Source of the DNA: Acidobacteriota bacterium
Lineage (GTDB): Bacteria > Acidobacteriota > Vicinamibacteria > Vicinamibacterales > UBA2999
NCBI GenBank assembly: GCA_963169195.1
Contig: CAUJDN010000030.1
Span: 1 to 64,000 of the forward strand
DNA: 64,000 nt
Reading direction: 5' to 3'
In this document: one piece after another, positions 47,901 through 54,764 of the stretch
How the letters are laid out: every line of letters begins with the position of its first letter
Position numbering within the stretch: position 1 is the stretch's first letter
Notes under the pieces: model-generated
What the model saw: the letters and a program-made list of their open reading frames with translations, nothing else
The model's database searches: none
Told to the model about the DNA's origin: nothing
Made by a program: the position numbers and the translations under genes

Positions 47901-48114
47901 GGAGGTCGTTGATCGTGTTCTGGGGCAGGCCCTCGGCCGTTGTCCACTGAACGACGCGATAGTTCTCCCCGGTGCTGGCCTCCTGGAGGTGGCGGGCCCG
48001 TGCGGCGGCGAGCCTCTCACCGGGAAAGAGGCCCACCAGGGCGATGGCTACCGTGAGAAGGCCGGTCCGCGCGCGCGAGACGCGAGACCGGCCATCGTGA
48101 CGGACCGCGGGCAC
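44983..48114 (-). CDS. Propeller-type sensor histidine kinase
   Basis: About 1,043 residues. The N-terminal signal (TGLLTVAIALVGLFPGERLA) precedes a periplasmic two-component regulator propeller with repeats such as GLPQNTINDLLILPNGEMWL and GLPDNAVSRMLADGRGRMWI, then a Y_Y_Y-type beta domain (FRFEGVDPDWVDAGPDRLVDW), one membrane helix, HisKA with SIAHEVRQPIGAIVNNAEAG (His about 825) and a HATPase with VVNACEAL, DNGPGV and GLGVGLAICRS. The start is uncertain: GTG at 48114 is used; the frame runs back to a TTG at 48243. It couples to the FixJ regulator. Confidence 0.87.
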   Translation of the reverse strand: MPAVRHDGRSRVSRARTGLLTVAIALVGLFPGERLAAARARHLQEASTGENYRVVQWTTAEGLPQNTINDLLILPNGEMWLATFGGLVRFDGSVFKVLDVAADEGIPANRIVALAPEGEASFLFLSQEGHLGRVERGRASLLVPPPMATLEALELTVDPAGRAYCRSSDGRVWRTEGRQPWTRVRHAWVGSQFVQALVLQENGEVWAQSERGLVNLGDPSAEGIPLTAARMAMAPRAGGGLWLGLKSGVGYLADGDMGWLEIQPPFAADILDVTPAGDRSLWVATADSVSRVEPHSDGTWKRTRLPLGLPTPFPVRSMLHDRHGAVWVGVAGAGLFRVNRVPGRRLAVGLGAVGGLTGDGRGGGFVDAGCGNLYHVDSFGAMRAIDHGVAHPPCQISLARGDDDSVWARVGPDLMRVHGRSLKARTLTTGLPSEEGAIAVNADGSIWVISRGGVVQHISPQGRVLHEFSLPSPLVSAVVGPDHALWIGGDGEVFRVLRGEVSRFGQQESVPRGQVRDIVPEPDGTVWLGTYGGGVGRLRGGQAARLTVDQGLPDNAVSRMLADGRGRMWISTNRGVVVVDRSALEDVADGRARALAPVLLGEERGVPEANFGSPAGFAGEDGRLWFGTIDGVVVIDANAFPFNTTPPVARIEEVRTDGGPLTPGSVVQVPPLTARVRIGFTAFELHYPERLMFRFRFEGVDPDWVDAGPDRLVDWTPPGPGRHRFLVDVRNEDGIWSRAPAVVELQVLPAWWQATASRGAAALAVVLLAVAGVRARIGAIERRHEDRLRAMEERRQAEERMASVRAQLEHVSRAALAGELAASIAHEVRQPIGAIVNNAEAGKRHLAQYLQRPAELEQLFADIVEDAHRASQVVQGLRGFLRARGPEAASLDLSALVLEVLPVVRREIEDRHVKVELALADDLPPVEGLRVQLGQIIVNLVVNACEALSGVAGERRIGIETSSRDGHVDLVVRDNGPGVAADVAARLFEPFVTTKPEGLGVGLAICRSIAERHGGRLSAESPPSGGASMTLTLPAARPAGERS

Positions 48115-48295
48115 CCTCGGACTGTAACCCAAAGCCGCCGCGATCTCGGGTGAATCCGTTGAAGCCTCGAACGCATCCGTGTCGAAGTCGGACCCGGAGA
48201 TCGAGTCCCCGATCGTTGCGGCGAAGGACGGGCCGAGGAACAAACCGGCCTGCCAGCCATTGCGGTTGTCCGCGGTTGTCCGATGTGAAGTCGTC

Positions 48296-48314
48296 GCGAA
48301 TCCGGATTGCGCCA
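48296..48314 (-). promoter_or_regulatory. Upstream motif, site C
   Basis: Plus-strand GCGAATCCGGATTGCGCCA, 15 of 19 identical to site B at 53309 and sharing ATTGCGCCA. It lies upstream of the histidine-kinase gene, about 50 bp from the TTG at 48243. Confidence 0.4.
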
Positions 48315-48321
48315 GCCCGAC

Positions 48322-50610
48322 TCAGCGAAACACGCGGCCCACGCCGATATAGGTGCGCCACCGGCCGTCGAAATCGGCCGACCCGGCCAGCATGACCGGG
48401 CCGATCAGGGTGTCCATGATCACCCCCGCGCTGACATTGCTTCTCACGGTGGCCAGATCCCGGTCCTCGAAGGCGTCGCCATTCTCCAGCCAGCCTCCGG
48501 CGAAGATCGGGCCGCCGAGGAAATCGGGCAGCCGGCCCAGCTGGCGCAAGTACCCGGCCGTCGCGACGTAGTAGTGGCTGGCCCGCAGTTCGCCGGAGCG
48601 ATAGGCACCGAGGCGGAGGGGTGAGCCCAGGACGAACTTGTAGGTGGGCTGGGCGGTCTTGTCGAAGGAGGTGCCGAACCCACCGTAGAAGAAGACACGG
48701 GTGCGTTCGCCGAGGCTCCAGAAACGACTCATGGTCCCCGACAACTGGTGCATGCGGCCGTCGAGCGGCACGACCTGGTCGCCGACGACACCGTCGAGCC
48801 CGTCCAGCACGCGCAGCCAGCGCACGGAGGCCAGGGTCCCCTTCGTCGGGACCGCGGGGCTGTCCTGCCCGTCGTATCGCCAGACGGCCTGCAGCCCGCT
48901 CTCGCCGCCGCGCAATTCGGGCAGGCGGGGATCGCCAATCTCGAGATCCGCCTCGGTCCGTCCGTAGTACGCCCCCACGCGCAGATCGCTTCGGGTGCCG
49001 ACGTTGGTCCCGATGGTGAGACCCACGCGCGACGTCGTGATGGCGTATTTCGCGATGACCAGGTCGCGACCGAGGCTCTCGGCCGAGTCAGTCACGACGC
49101 TGGCGTAAGGGGCGACGAAGAGCGGGCTGGACCTGACCGGCTCGTAGAGCTCGACGCCCGCGGCCGGATACGAGCCCAGGGTGCCGTCGATGCGCAGCTC
49201 GGAGCCGGACGTGAGCAGGCCATAGGTCAGATATCGGCCCGTCATGTTGATCCGGAAGTCGGTGGACGTCGTGTTCTCCAGGTTCAGGCCGAGCATCATG
49301 AACGGGGGCGCGTAGGGCTTGACGCGGCCCGTCACCAGGACGCCGGAGTCCCCCGCGTCGTTCCTCACGAGGCGCCACGTGATGGTTTCGTACCGATCGA
49401 GGCCCAGGAGCTGCGCGATGTCGGCCTCGAGGGCCGGGACGTCCAGCGCGACGCCGACATGGCGCGGGAGCAGGGCGTTCAGCCGTCGCGCGTCACTGGT
49501 CGAGAACCCCTCGACGGACACGAATGCCGGCACCGGCACGTCGTGCCGGCGCCGGGCCCGGCGGGCCTCCGTCCAGCGATCCCACTCCGACTGGCTCACC
49601 GCGTAGGGCAGCAGCTGGTCCCGCATGGCCTCGGCAGCCTCGTATCCCGCCTCGATGAGGTCGGGACCCCGCCGCCAGTCGAGCGAGCCGAACTCCTTCA
49701 GCGGCACGTCGATGGTCACGTCGGCGGACGCGATGGACGTCCGGGTCGACGCACGCATCATGGCGTCGAGCGTCGCACCGGCCAGGCCCAGCAGCGTGTA
49801 GCTGAGACCCTCCCGATCGGACAGGTCGCCCACGTTGACGGCGATGACGCGGTCGGCCCCCATGGCCCTCACGACGTCCGCCGGCACGTTGTTCATCGCC
49901 CCGCCATCCACCAGCACGCGGCCGTCGAGCTCCACGGGCGGGAAGATGAGGGGCAGCGACATGGTGGCGCGCATGGCCCTGCCAACCGATCCCCGGTCGA
50001 GGACGACCTGGGTCGCGCTGATCAGGTCGACGGCCACCGTACGGAACGGGGTCGGCAGTTGGTCGAAGTGCGTGATGTCCGAGTAAGGGGCGGTGATACG
50101 GCTGATGAGCAGCTCCACCTGCTCGCCGTTGTTCAGCGACGAGGGCGGAACGATCCCGCGCTTCAGGCCGAACTCCAACCGGGACGGGAACACGCGGGTG
50201 TCGGTCTTGCGCCGGATGTTCTTCGAGGCGAAGTTCGACGAACCGAACATCGCGTCCCAGTCGATGGACGCCAGCATCGCATCGAGCTCGGCGGCGTTCA
50301 TGCCCGTGGCGAACGCCCCGCCGATCAGCCCGCCCATGCTGGTGCCGGCAGCCACGTCAATGGGGATCCGGTGCTCCTCCAACCAGCGGATCACGCCGAC
50401 GTGGGCGATGCCCCGGGCGCTGCCTCCGCCGAATGCGACGCCGACGATGGGACGACCTCCCGTCGGCGCGATGCGCGCCCGCTGATCGGCGAGGCCCGCA
50501 GGGTGAGGGGGCGATACCACGGCGGGGCGCTGCACAGGAGCCGCACAGGCGACGGTCAGCGCCGCCAGCGGCAACCAGAGAGGCCATGTCGTCGACCGGG
50601 GGATGCTCAT
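48322..50610 (-). CDS. Patatin-like phospholipase with outer-membrane barrel
   Basis: A 762-residue lipoprotein-type passenger protein. The signal ends TVAC (C22). Residues 55-340 are a patatin domain: GVAFGGGSARGIAHVG (oxyanion loop), GTSMGG with nucleophile S91, and DGGAMNN with the catalytic Asp. A POTRA-like stretch at about 355-430 precedes a C-terminal BamA/Omp85-type barrel ending in YIGVGRVFR. This layout matches type Vd autotransporters (PlpD). It should cleave lipids at or beyond the outer membrane. The ATG at 50610 was chosen with its signal. Confidence 0.88.
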   Translation of the reverse strand: MSIPRSTTWPLWLPLAALTVACAAPVQRPAVVSPPHPAGLADQRARIAPTGGRPIVGVAFGGGSARGIAHVGVIRWLEEHRIPIDVAAGTSMGGLIGGAFATGMNAAELDAMLASIDWDAMFGSSNFASKNIRRKTDTRVFPSRLEFGLKRGIVPPSSLNNGEQVELLISRITAPYSDITHFDQLPTPFRTVAVDLISATQVVLDRGSVGRAMRATMSLPLIFPPVELDGRVLVDGGAMNNVPADVVRAMGADRVIAVNVGDLSDREGLSYTLLGLAGATLDAMMRASTRTSIASADVTIDVPLKEFGSLDWRRGPDLIEAGYEAAEAMRDQLLPYAVSQSEWDRWTEARRARRRHDVPVPAFVSVEGFSTSDARRLNALLPRHVGVALDVPALEADIAQLLGLDRYETITWRLVRNDAGDSGVLVTGRVKPYAPPFMMLGLNLENTTSTDFRINMTGRYLTYGLLTSGSELRIDGTLGSYPAAGVELYEPVRSSPLFVAPYASVVTDSAESLGRDLVIAKYAITTSRVGLTIGTNVGTRSDLRVGAYYGRTEADLEIGDPRLPELRGGESGLQAVWRYDGQDSPAVPTKGTLASVRWLRVLDGLDGVVGDQVVPLDGRMHQLSGTMSRFWSLGERTRVFFYGGFGTSFDKTAQPTYKFVLGSPLRLGAYRSGELRASHYYVATAGYLRQLGRLPDFLGGPIFAGGWLENGDAFEDRDLATVRSNVSAGVIMDTLIGPVMLAGSADFDGRWRTYIGVGRVFR

Positions 50611-50683
50611 CCAGCCGTCACTGATAACCCGGTTCGAGGCGTTGCATCAAGCACGAGATGTGACACGACCTCACGATCGTCCG

Positions 50684-53260
50684 CTAGAAGGGGTAGCCGA
50701 AACCAAAGAAGACGCGTGTCCCCTCCTTGCCACGCGCCGCCATCGCGTGCAGCGTGACCGGCGTGAACAGCGGCTGCAGCATCAAGCCGCCGCCGACGGA
50801 CGTGTGCAGGGTGTCGGATGTCTCTCCGCTCACCCACACCCGTCCCGCGTCAGCGAAGACGGTCACGCCCAGTCGGACGGGGACCAGCAGCGGAACCGTG
50901 CCCAGCCAGCTGCCGATGCCGACGCTGCCGTACGCCGAGGAGTCTCCAAGGAACCGGTGAGACAGGTACCCGTGATTCGTGCGCCCCCCGAGGCTGGCCG
51001 CATCGAACCACGCGTAATCCCCCTCCACCCGTCGCCCGCCCACTCTCGCCATCGCGTGCAGCCGGGGCACCCCGACGTAGGCCGCCACCTCGCCATCGAG
51101 ACCGCCGTACGACGCATCCACGCTCCACGCCTGCGGCGTGAAGAAGCCAGCGAGCGTGAAGCGAAGCCCCGTGATCTTCCGGTTCGCCTGATCCACCGAG
51201 AGGCCCTGTGACAGGTCCGCGCTGCCGTGAATCGCCGGGCGCTCGCGCGAGTCGAAGTGCAGGCCGGCGCGCACCGTCACGAGCCCGAAGTCCCCTGTGC
51301 CGAGTGGGGCCTGTTCGCCGAGGACAGTGCCATCGCCCGTCGCGGATTGCGAGTACCGCACCTCCGGGCCGCCGAACACCTCGAAACGACGGCCCAGTTC
51401 GAAGCGGACCGTGGGATGGACGGTCAGCACGTCGGAACGGGTCCGGTAGCGCGCGCGATCCGCCTCACGCGGGCTGTCGTTCCCCAGCCCGAAGAAGTTG
51501 TAGCGGTCGATGCCCGAGCCATGAGCCTCGACCTGGAAGACCACGTTCGACGCCGGGCGGCGAAACGTGCCGACGTATTCCACCTTGCCCGTGTTGTCGC
51601 CGACGGCATAGCCCCCGCGAATCGACTGAACCGACGCTGCGGGCTCGGTCCGGAAGCCCCACGCGGTTCGCGTCATCCCGTAGCCGAGAAACAGGCGGTA
51701 GTCCGGGCTGTACACCACGATGGGCCCCGAGGTGGACCATCGGCCGAAGTTCCTGGCCTCCAGCCACGGGGCCTCCTCGACGCGCGAGGCGTTCACCCAG
51801 AGGTCCTGACGCACTCGGGTGCCGCGCCCCCGCGCCACCTCGATGGTCCCGGCGTCGCGCCAGACGTCGGTGCCACCGCTCGAGGAATCGTCCACGACGT
51901 CGGCACCGCCGCCGCCGATGACGCGCACGCGGATGGGACCGCCGGCCGGCCCCGTTCGGGTCACACGGTCATCTCCGCCGTGCAGGTAGATGCGGATGTC
52001 GTCGGATTCCGAGGCCAGGAAGCGGCGGCGGTAGTACGGGGCCGCATCTCCACCGGCCACCGCGATCGACACGTCGATGGAATCGTCTGCGCCGCGGGCG
52101 ACCGTGACGGTCTCGGCTCGATCGGTGGCGTGCACGTCCACCGTCTCGGCCTCGTAGCGATACGCGCGGAGCACGTAGGCGACGAGGCCCGCCCGCCGGG
52201 TCCTCAGCGCGGCAATCTTGTCGGCGCCGTCGATCGCGAACCACTCGGGAGGCAGCTGACGCAGGGCCCGCTCGATGACCTCGTCAGTGAGGCGTCCGGC
52301 CACCTCCGCCGCCACCGTCTCCCAGGCCGCCCGGTCCAGGTCGGCCAGCAACCAGCGGTCCACCTCGAAGCTGTTGCGCAGCGGTCCTTCCAGGTGCTTC
52401 GTGTACTCGTCGCTGAACTTCAGGAACTGCGGTGCGTGCGAGCGCATCGCCTGGCTCACCAGCCCGTCGTGGCCGACGAGCACGAAATCGAAGTCCTCGG
52501 GCAGCGGCTGCAGGAGGGGCTTGCCTGGAATGCGCATCCAGCGCCATTGGCCCGCATGCCGATCGTAGTTGTCCACGAACAGGTCGAGCACCCGCGCGCG
52601 GAGCAGCGCGCGGCTGTCGACGCGGTTCTCGGGCCCGGCGAGCCACCGCTTCCACAGCTCCGTGGACGAGATGATCTCGGTCGCGCCCATGAACCCCGGT
52701 GTGCCCCCGGGCCCCGGCAGGGGGAACTCGTCGATGGTCCCCACCTCATGGGCAAACTGCCCGCGGAACTCTCCCAGCGCAGCGTCGTCGGGCATGACGA
52801 CGATCCGCGGGGTGGTGAAGGGGACGCCCACGGCCTCGGCGAGAGGGGGAAAGACGAGCGCGGCACCGGGGTGGGTGCCGGACGTCTGATCCTGGGCCAT
52901 CTGTCCCGGCCAGCGGTCACGCCAGACTGCGGGCAGGATGCGCTCGGGGTGCTTGTGCAGGGAGCGGAACGTGTAGGACCGGCCGTCGGCACCGCGCAGC
53001 GCCAGCCCGAGGCTCTGGGCCTGGCCCACGACCCTGACCGGAGTCAGCCCGCCGCCGGTCGCCCGGAGGTCAAGGACCGGAACGTCAATCGGCGTCGTCC
53101 AGAGTTCCCGGTACCCCGCGCCGAACCAGAGCTTCCTGGCACCGCCCGCGTCGTACTGCGGGCCAACCACCACGCGCTGCGTGTCCTGGGCCTCAGCGCC
53201 GGTGGCCATCGCCAGGCTGCCTGCCACGCACACGACCGCCGCCACCCAGCTCACACGCAT
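50684..53260 (-). CDS. Exported kinase-like domain fused to an outer-membrane barrel
   Basis: An 858-residue exported protein. The signal ends GAEA (about 24). Residues about 75-290 resemble the protein-kinase-like module seen N-terminal to Omp85-type barrels in some Bacteroidetes: YTFRSLHKHPER with a candidate ATP-binding K103, RDQTSGTHPGAAL, the catalytic loop VDNYDRHAGQWRW (D233, H235) and PEDFDFV (D256/D258). Beta domains follow (about 380-520), then a barrel with many aromatic strands ending VFFGFGYPF. The ATG at 53260 follows GGAGG at 7 bp. The kinase-like call is by motif only. Confidence 0.7.
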   Translation of the reverse strand: MRVSWVAAVVCVAGSLAMATGAEAQDTQRVVVGPQYDAGGARKLWFGAGYRELWTTPIDVPVLDLRATGGGLTPVRVVGQAQSLGLALRGADGRSYTFRSLHKHPERILPAVWRDRWPGQMAQDQTSGTHPGAALVFPPLAEAVGVPFTTPRIVVMPDDAALGEFRGQFAHEVGTIDEFPLPGPGGTPGFMGATEIISSTELWKRWLAGPENRVDSRALLRARVLDLFVDNYDRHAGQWRWMRIPGKPLLQPLPEDFDFVLVGHDGLVSQAMRSHAPQFLKFSDEYTKHLEGPLRNSFEVDRWLLADLDRAAWETVAAEVAGRLTDEVIERALRQLPPEWFAIDGADKIAALRTRRAGLVAYVLRAYRYEAETVDVHATDRAETVTVARGADDSIDVSIAVAGGDAAPYYRRRFLASESDDIRIYLHGGDDRVTRTGPAGGPIRVRVIGGGGADVVDDSSSGGTDVWRDAGTIEVARGRGTRVRQDLWVNASRVEEAPWLEARNFGRWSTSGPIVVYSPDYRLFLGYGMTRTAWGFRTEPAASVQSIRGGYAVGDNTGKVEYVGTFRRPASNVVFQVEAHGSGIDRYNFFGLGNDSPREADRARYRTRSDVLTVHPTVRFELGRRFEVFGGPEVRYSQSATGDGTVLGEQAPLGTGDFGLVTVRAGLHFDSRERPAIHGSADLSQGLSVDQANRKITGLRFTLAGFFTPQAWSVDASYGGLDGEVAAYVGVPRLHAMARVGGRRVEGDYAWFDAASLGGRTNHGYLSHRFLGDSSAYGSVGIGSWLGTVPLLVPVRLGVTVFADAGRVWVSGETSDTLHTSVGGGLMLQPLFTPVTLHAMAARGKEGTRVFFGFGYPF

Positions 53261-53308
53261 TTTCGTTCCTCCCGCAAATCTCGATCCTCGACCTCCGGGA
53301 GGGGCGGC

Positions 53309-53327
53309 GGCTATCCGTATTGCGCCA
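53309..53327 (-). promoter_or_regulatory. Upstream motif, site B
   Basis: Plus-strand GGCTATCCGTATTGCGCCA, 17 of 19 identical to site A. It lies 48 bp before the start of the kinase-like gene; a GAGGAT hexamer lies 19 bp further on. Confidence 0.5.
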
Positions 53328-53330
53328 CAG

Positions 53331-53594
53331 CAACTTGGCGGGGCCGCCCGTCGGCCGGGGGGCCGCGTTTCGCGGGGGGCCCGACCGGGCCCGACCGGGC
53401 CGCCCGTCGGGCGCTGGGCCGCGCTTCGCGCGGGGGCCTCGCCGCTCACGCGGCTCGGTGGGCGGGCCTTCGGCCCGTGGGGTTGCCCACACGCCGCAGG
53501 CGTGCCCACCGCGACGCAGCCCACGCGCCGGAGGCGCGCCCACGCGGCGCAGCCGCGCCTTCCCGAAGCGCCGCCCACGCGGCGCAGCCGCGCC
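53331..53594. repeat. Hairpin-repeat array R4
   Basis: Another copy of the compound unit (53416-53543), flanked by further palindromes such as CGCGGCGCAGCCGCG. The unit shows GGGCCGCGCTTCGCGCGG, CGGCTCGGTGGGCGGGCC, CCTTCGG.CCCGTGG and ACGCCGCAGGCGTGCCC in the same order as in R3. It occupies the gene-free 334-bp gap between the kinase-like gene and the PP2C regulator. Open frames crossing it on either strand are not supported. Confidence 0.8.
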
Positions 53595-54764
53595 CTACAG
53601 CCCAATCACCAGCAGCGTCTGATCGTCCTCCGCCTCGCGGCCGCCGGCAAAGGCCTCGATGTCCTCGGTCAGCCGCTCGACGATGACGCCGGGAGCGAGC
53701 GCGCCCACGCGGGCCAGCGAGGCGGTGAGGCGGTCCCGATCGTAGAGCGCGCCGTCCGGCGCCTGCCGATCGGTGATGCCATCGGTGTACAGCACGAGAC
53801 GGTCGCCGGGGACGAGCGCCTGCTCCGGCACCGCGGCCTCGTCCAGGTCCCTGAACAGCAGCATCATCCCGCTGGCCGCGGCCGCCTGCGCGACCCGATC
53901 GCCCTCGTGAACCAGGAGGGGCAGGGGATGGCCCGCGCAGACCGCACGCCAGGAGCGCCGCTCGAGATCGAGCACGCCGTAGACCGCCGTCGCGAACATG
54001 GCCGTGTCCCAGAGGAACCGGAAGTGCCGGTTCACGTGGTGGAGCACGGCCAGCGGATCGTCCGGGATGCCCGGGAACGTGTGCAGCACGGCCCGGATCA
54101 TCGCCATCACGATGGCGGCCGGCGCGCCGTGCCCCGAGACGTCGGCGACCATTACGCCGAACCGGTGCGCGTCGATGGGGATGACGTCGTAGTAGTCGCC
54201 GCCGGCATGTCGGCTGGTCTGGTAGAAGGCCGCGAACTGCGCCTGCGGATGCGCCGGCATCGAGCGCGGGAGCAGCAGCCGCTGCATGTCGGCGGCGTTG
54301 GCCAGCTCCCGGTCCAGCCGGTCGCGGCTGCGCCGGAGCTCGCGCTCGAGGTGCTGCCGGGTCAGGTGATTGGCGACGCGCGCCAGCACTTCCTCCGCCT
54401 GGATCGGCTTGGTGATGTAGTCGGCGGCGCCGATGCTGAGCCCGGACACCTTGTCGGACACCTCGCCGAGCGCCGACAGGAAGATGACGACGGCCTCGCG
54501 CGTTTCAGGCCGGTCCTTGAGGGCCCGGCAGACCTCGAACCCGTCCATGTCGGGCATCATCACGTCGAGCAGGACGAGGTCGGGCCGCGCGCGCCGGGCG
54601 ATGTCGAGCGCGGCCCGACCACTGGTGGCCGCGAGGATGCGGTGGCCGCCCGCCTGGAGCGTGCGGACCAGCACCTGGAGGTTCACCGGCGTGTCGTCCA
54701 CCAGCAGGATGGTGGCGGCGGGCCACGGCTGCACGCCCGACGCGGCGGCGTCAGGCCAGGTCAT
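53595..54764 (-). CDS. Response regulator with PP2C/SpoIIE phosphatase output
   Basis: A 389-residue regulator. The receiver domain (about 18-135) has LLVDDTPVN and phosphoacceptor D67 in LLDVMMPDMDG, and K at TKPIQ. A short coiled linker leads to a SpoIIE-type phosphatase with RHAGGDYYDVIPIDAHRFG, VADVSGHGAPAA, VLYTDGITDRQ and AEDDQTLLVIGL, which together give the metal-binding aspartates. Such proteins dephosphorylate anti-anti-sigma factors. It overlaps the upstream hybrid kinase gene by 14 bp. Confidence 0.9.
   Translation of the reverse strand: MTWPDAAASGVQPWPAATILLVDDTPVNLQVLVRTLQAGGHRILAATSGRAALDIARRARPDLVLLDVMMPDMDGFEVCRALKDRPETREAVVIFLSALGEVSDKVSGLSIGAADYITKPIQAEEVLARVANHLTRQHLERELRRSRDRLDRELANAADMQRLLLPRSMPAHPQAQFAAFYQTSRHAGGDYYDVIPIDAHRFGVMVADVSGHGAPAAIVMAMIRAVLHTFPGIPDDPLAVLHHVNRHFRFLWDTAMFATAVYGVLDLERRSWRAVCAGHPLPLLVHEGDRVAQAAAASGMMLLFRDLDEAAVPEQALVPGDRLVLYTDGITDRQAPDGALYDRDRLTASLARVGALAPGVIVERLTEDIEAFAGGREAEDDQTLLVIGL

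Noticed and set aside
53331-53594. Rho-independent terminator in repeat array R4
   Set aside because: Many stems are present but no U-tract follows any of them, so only a possible role is noted under the repeat family.
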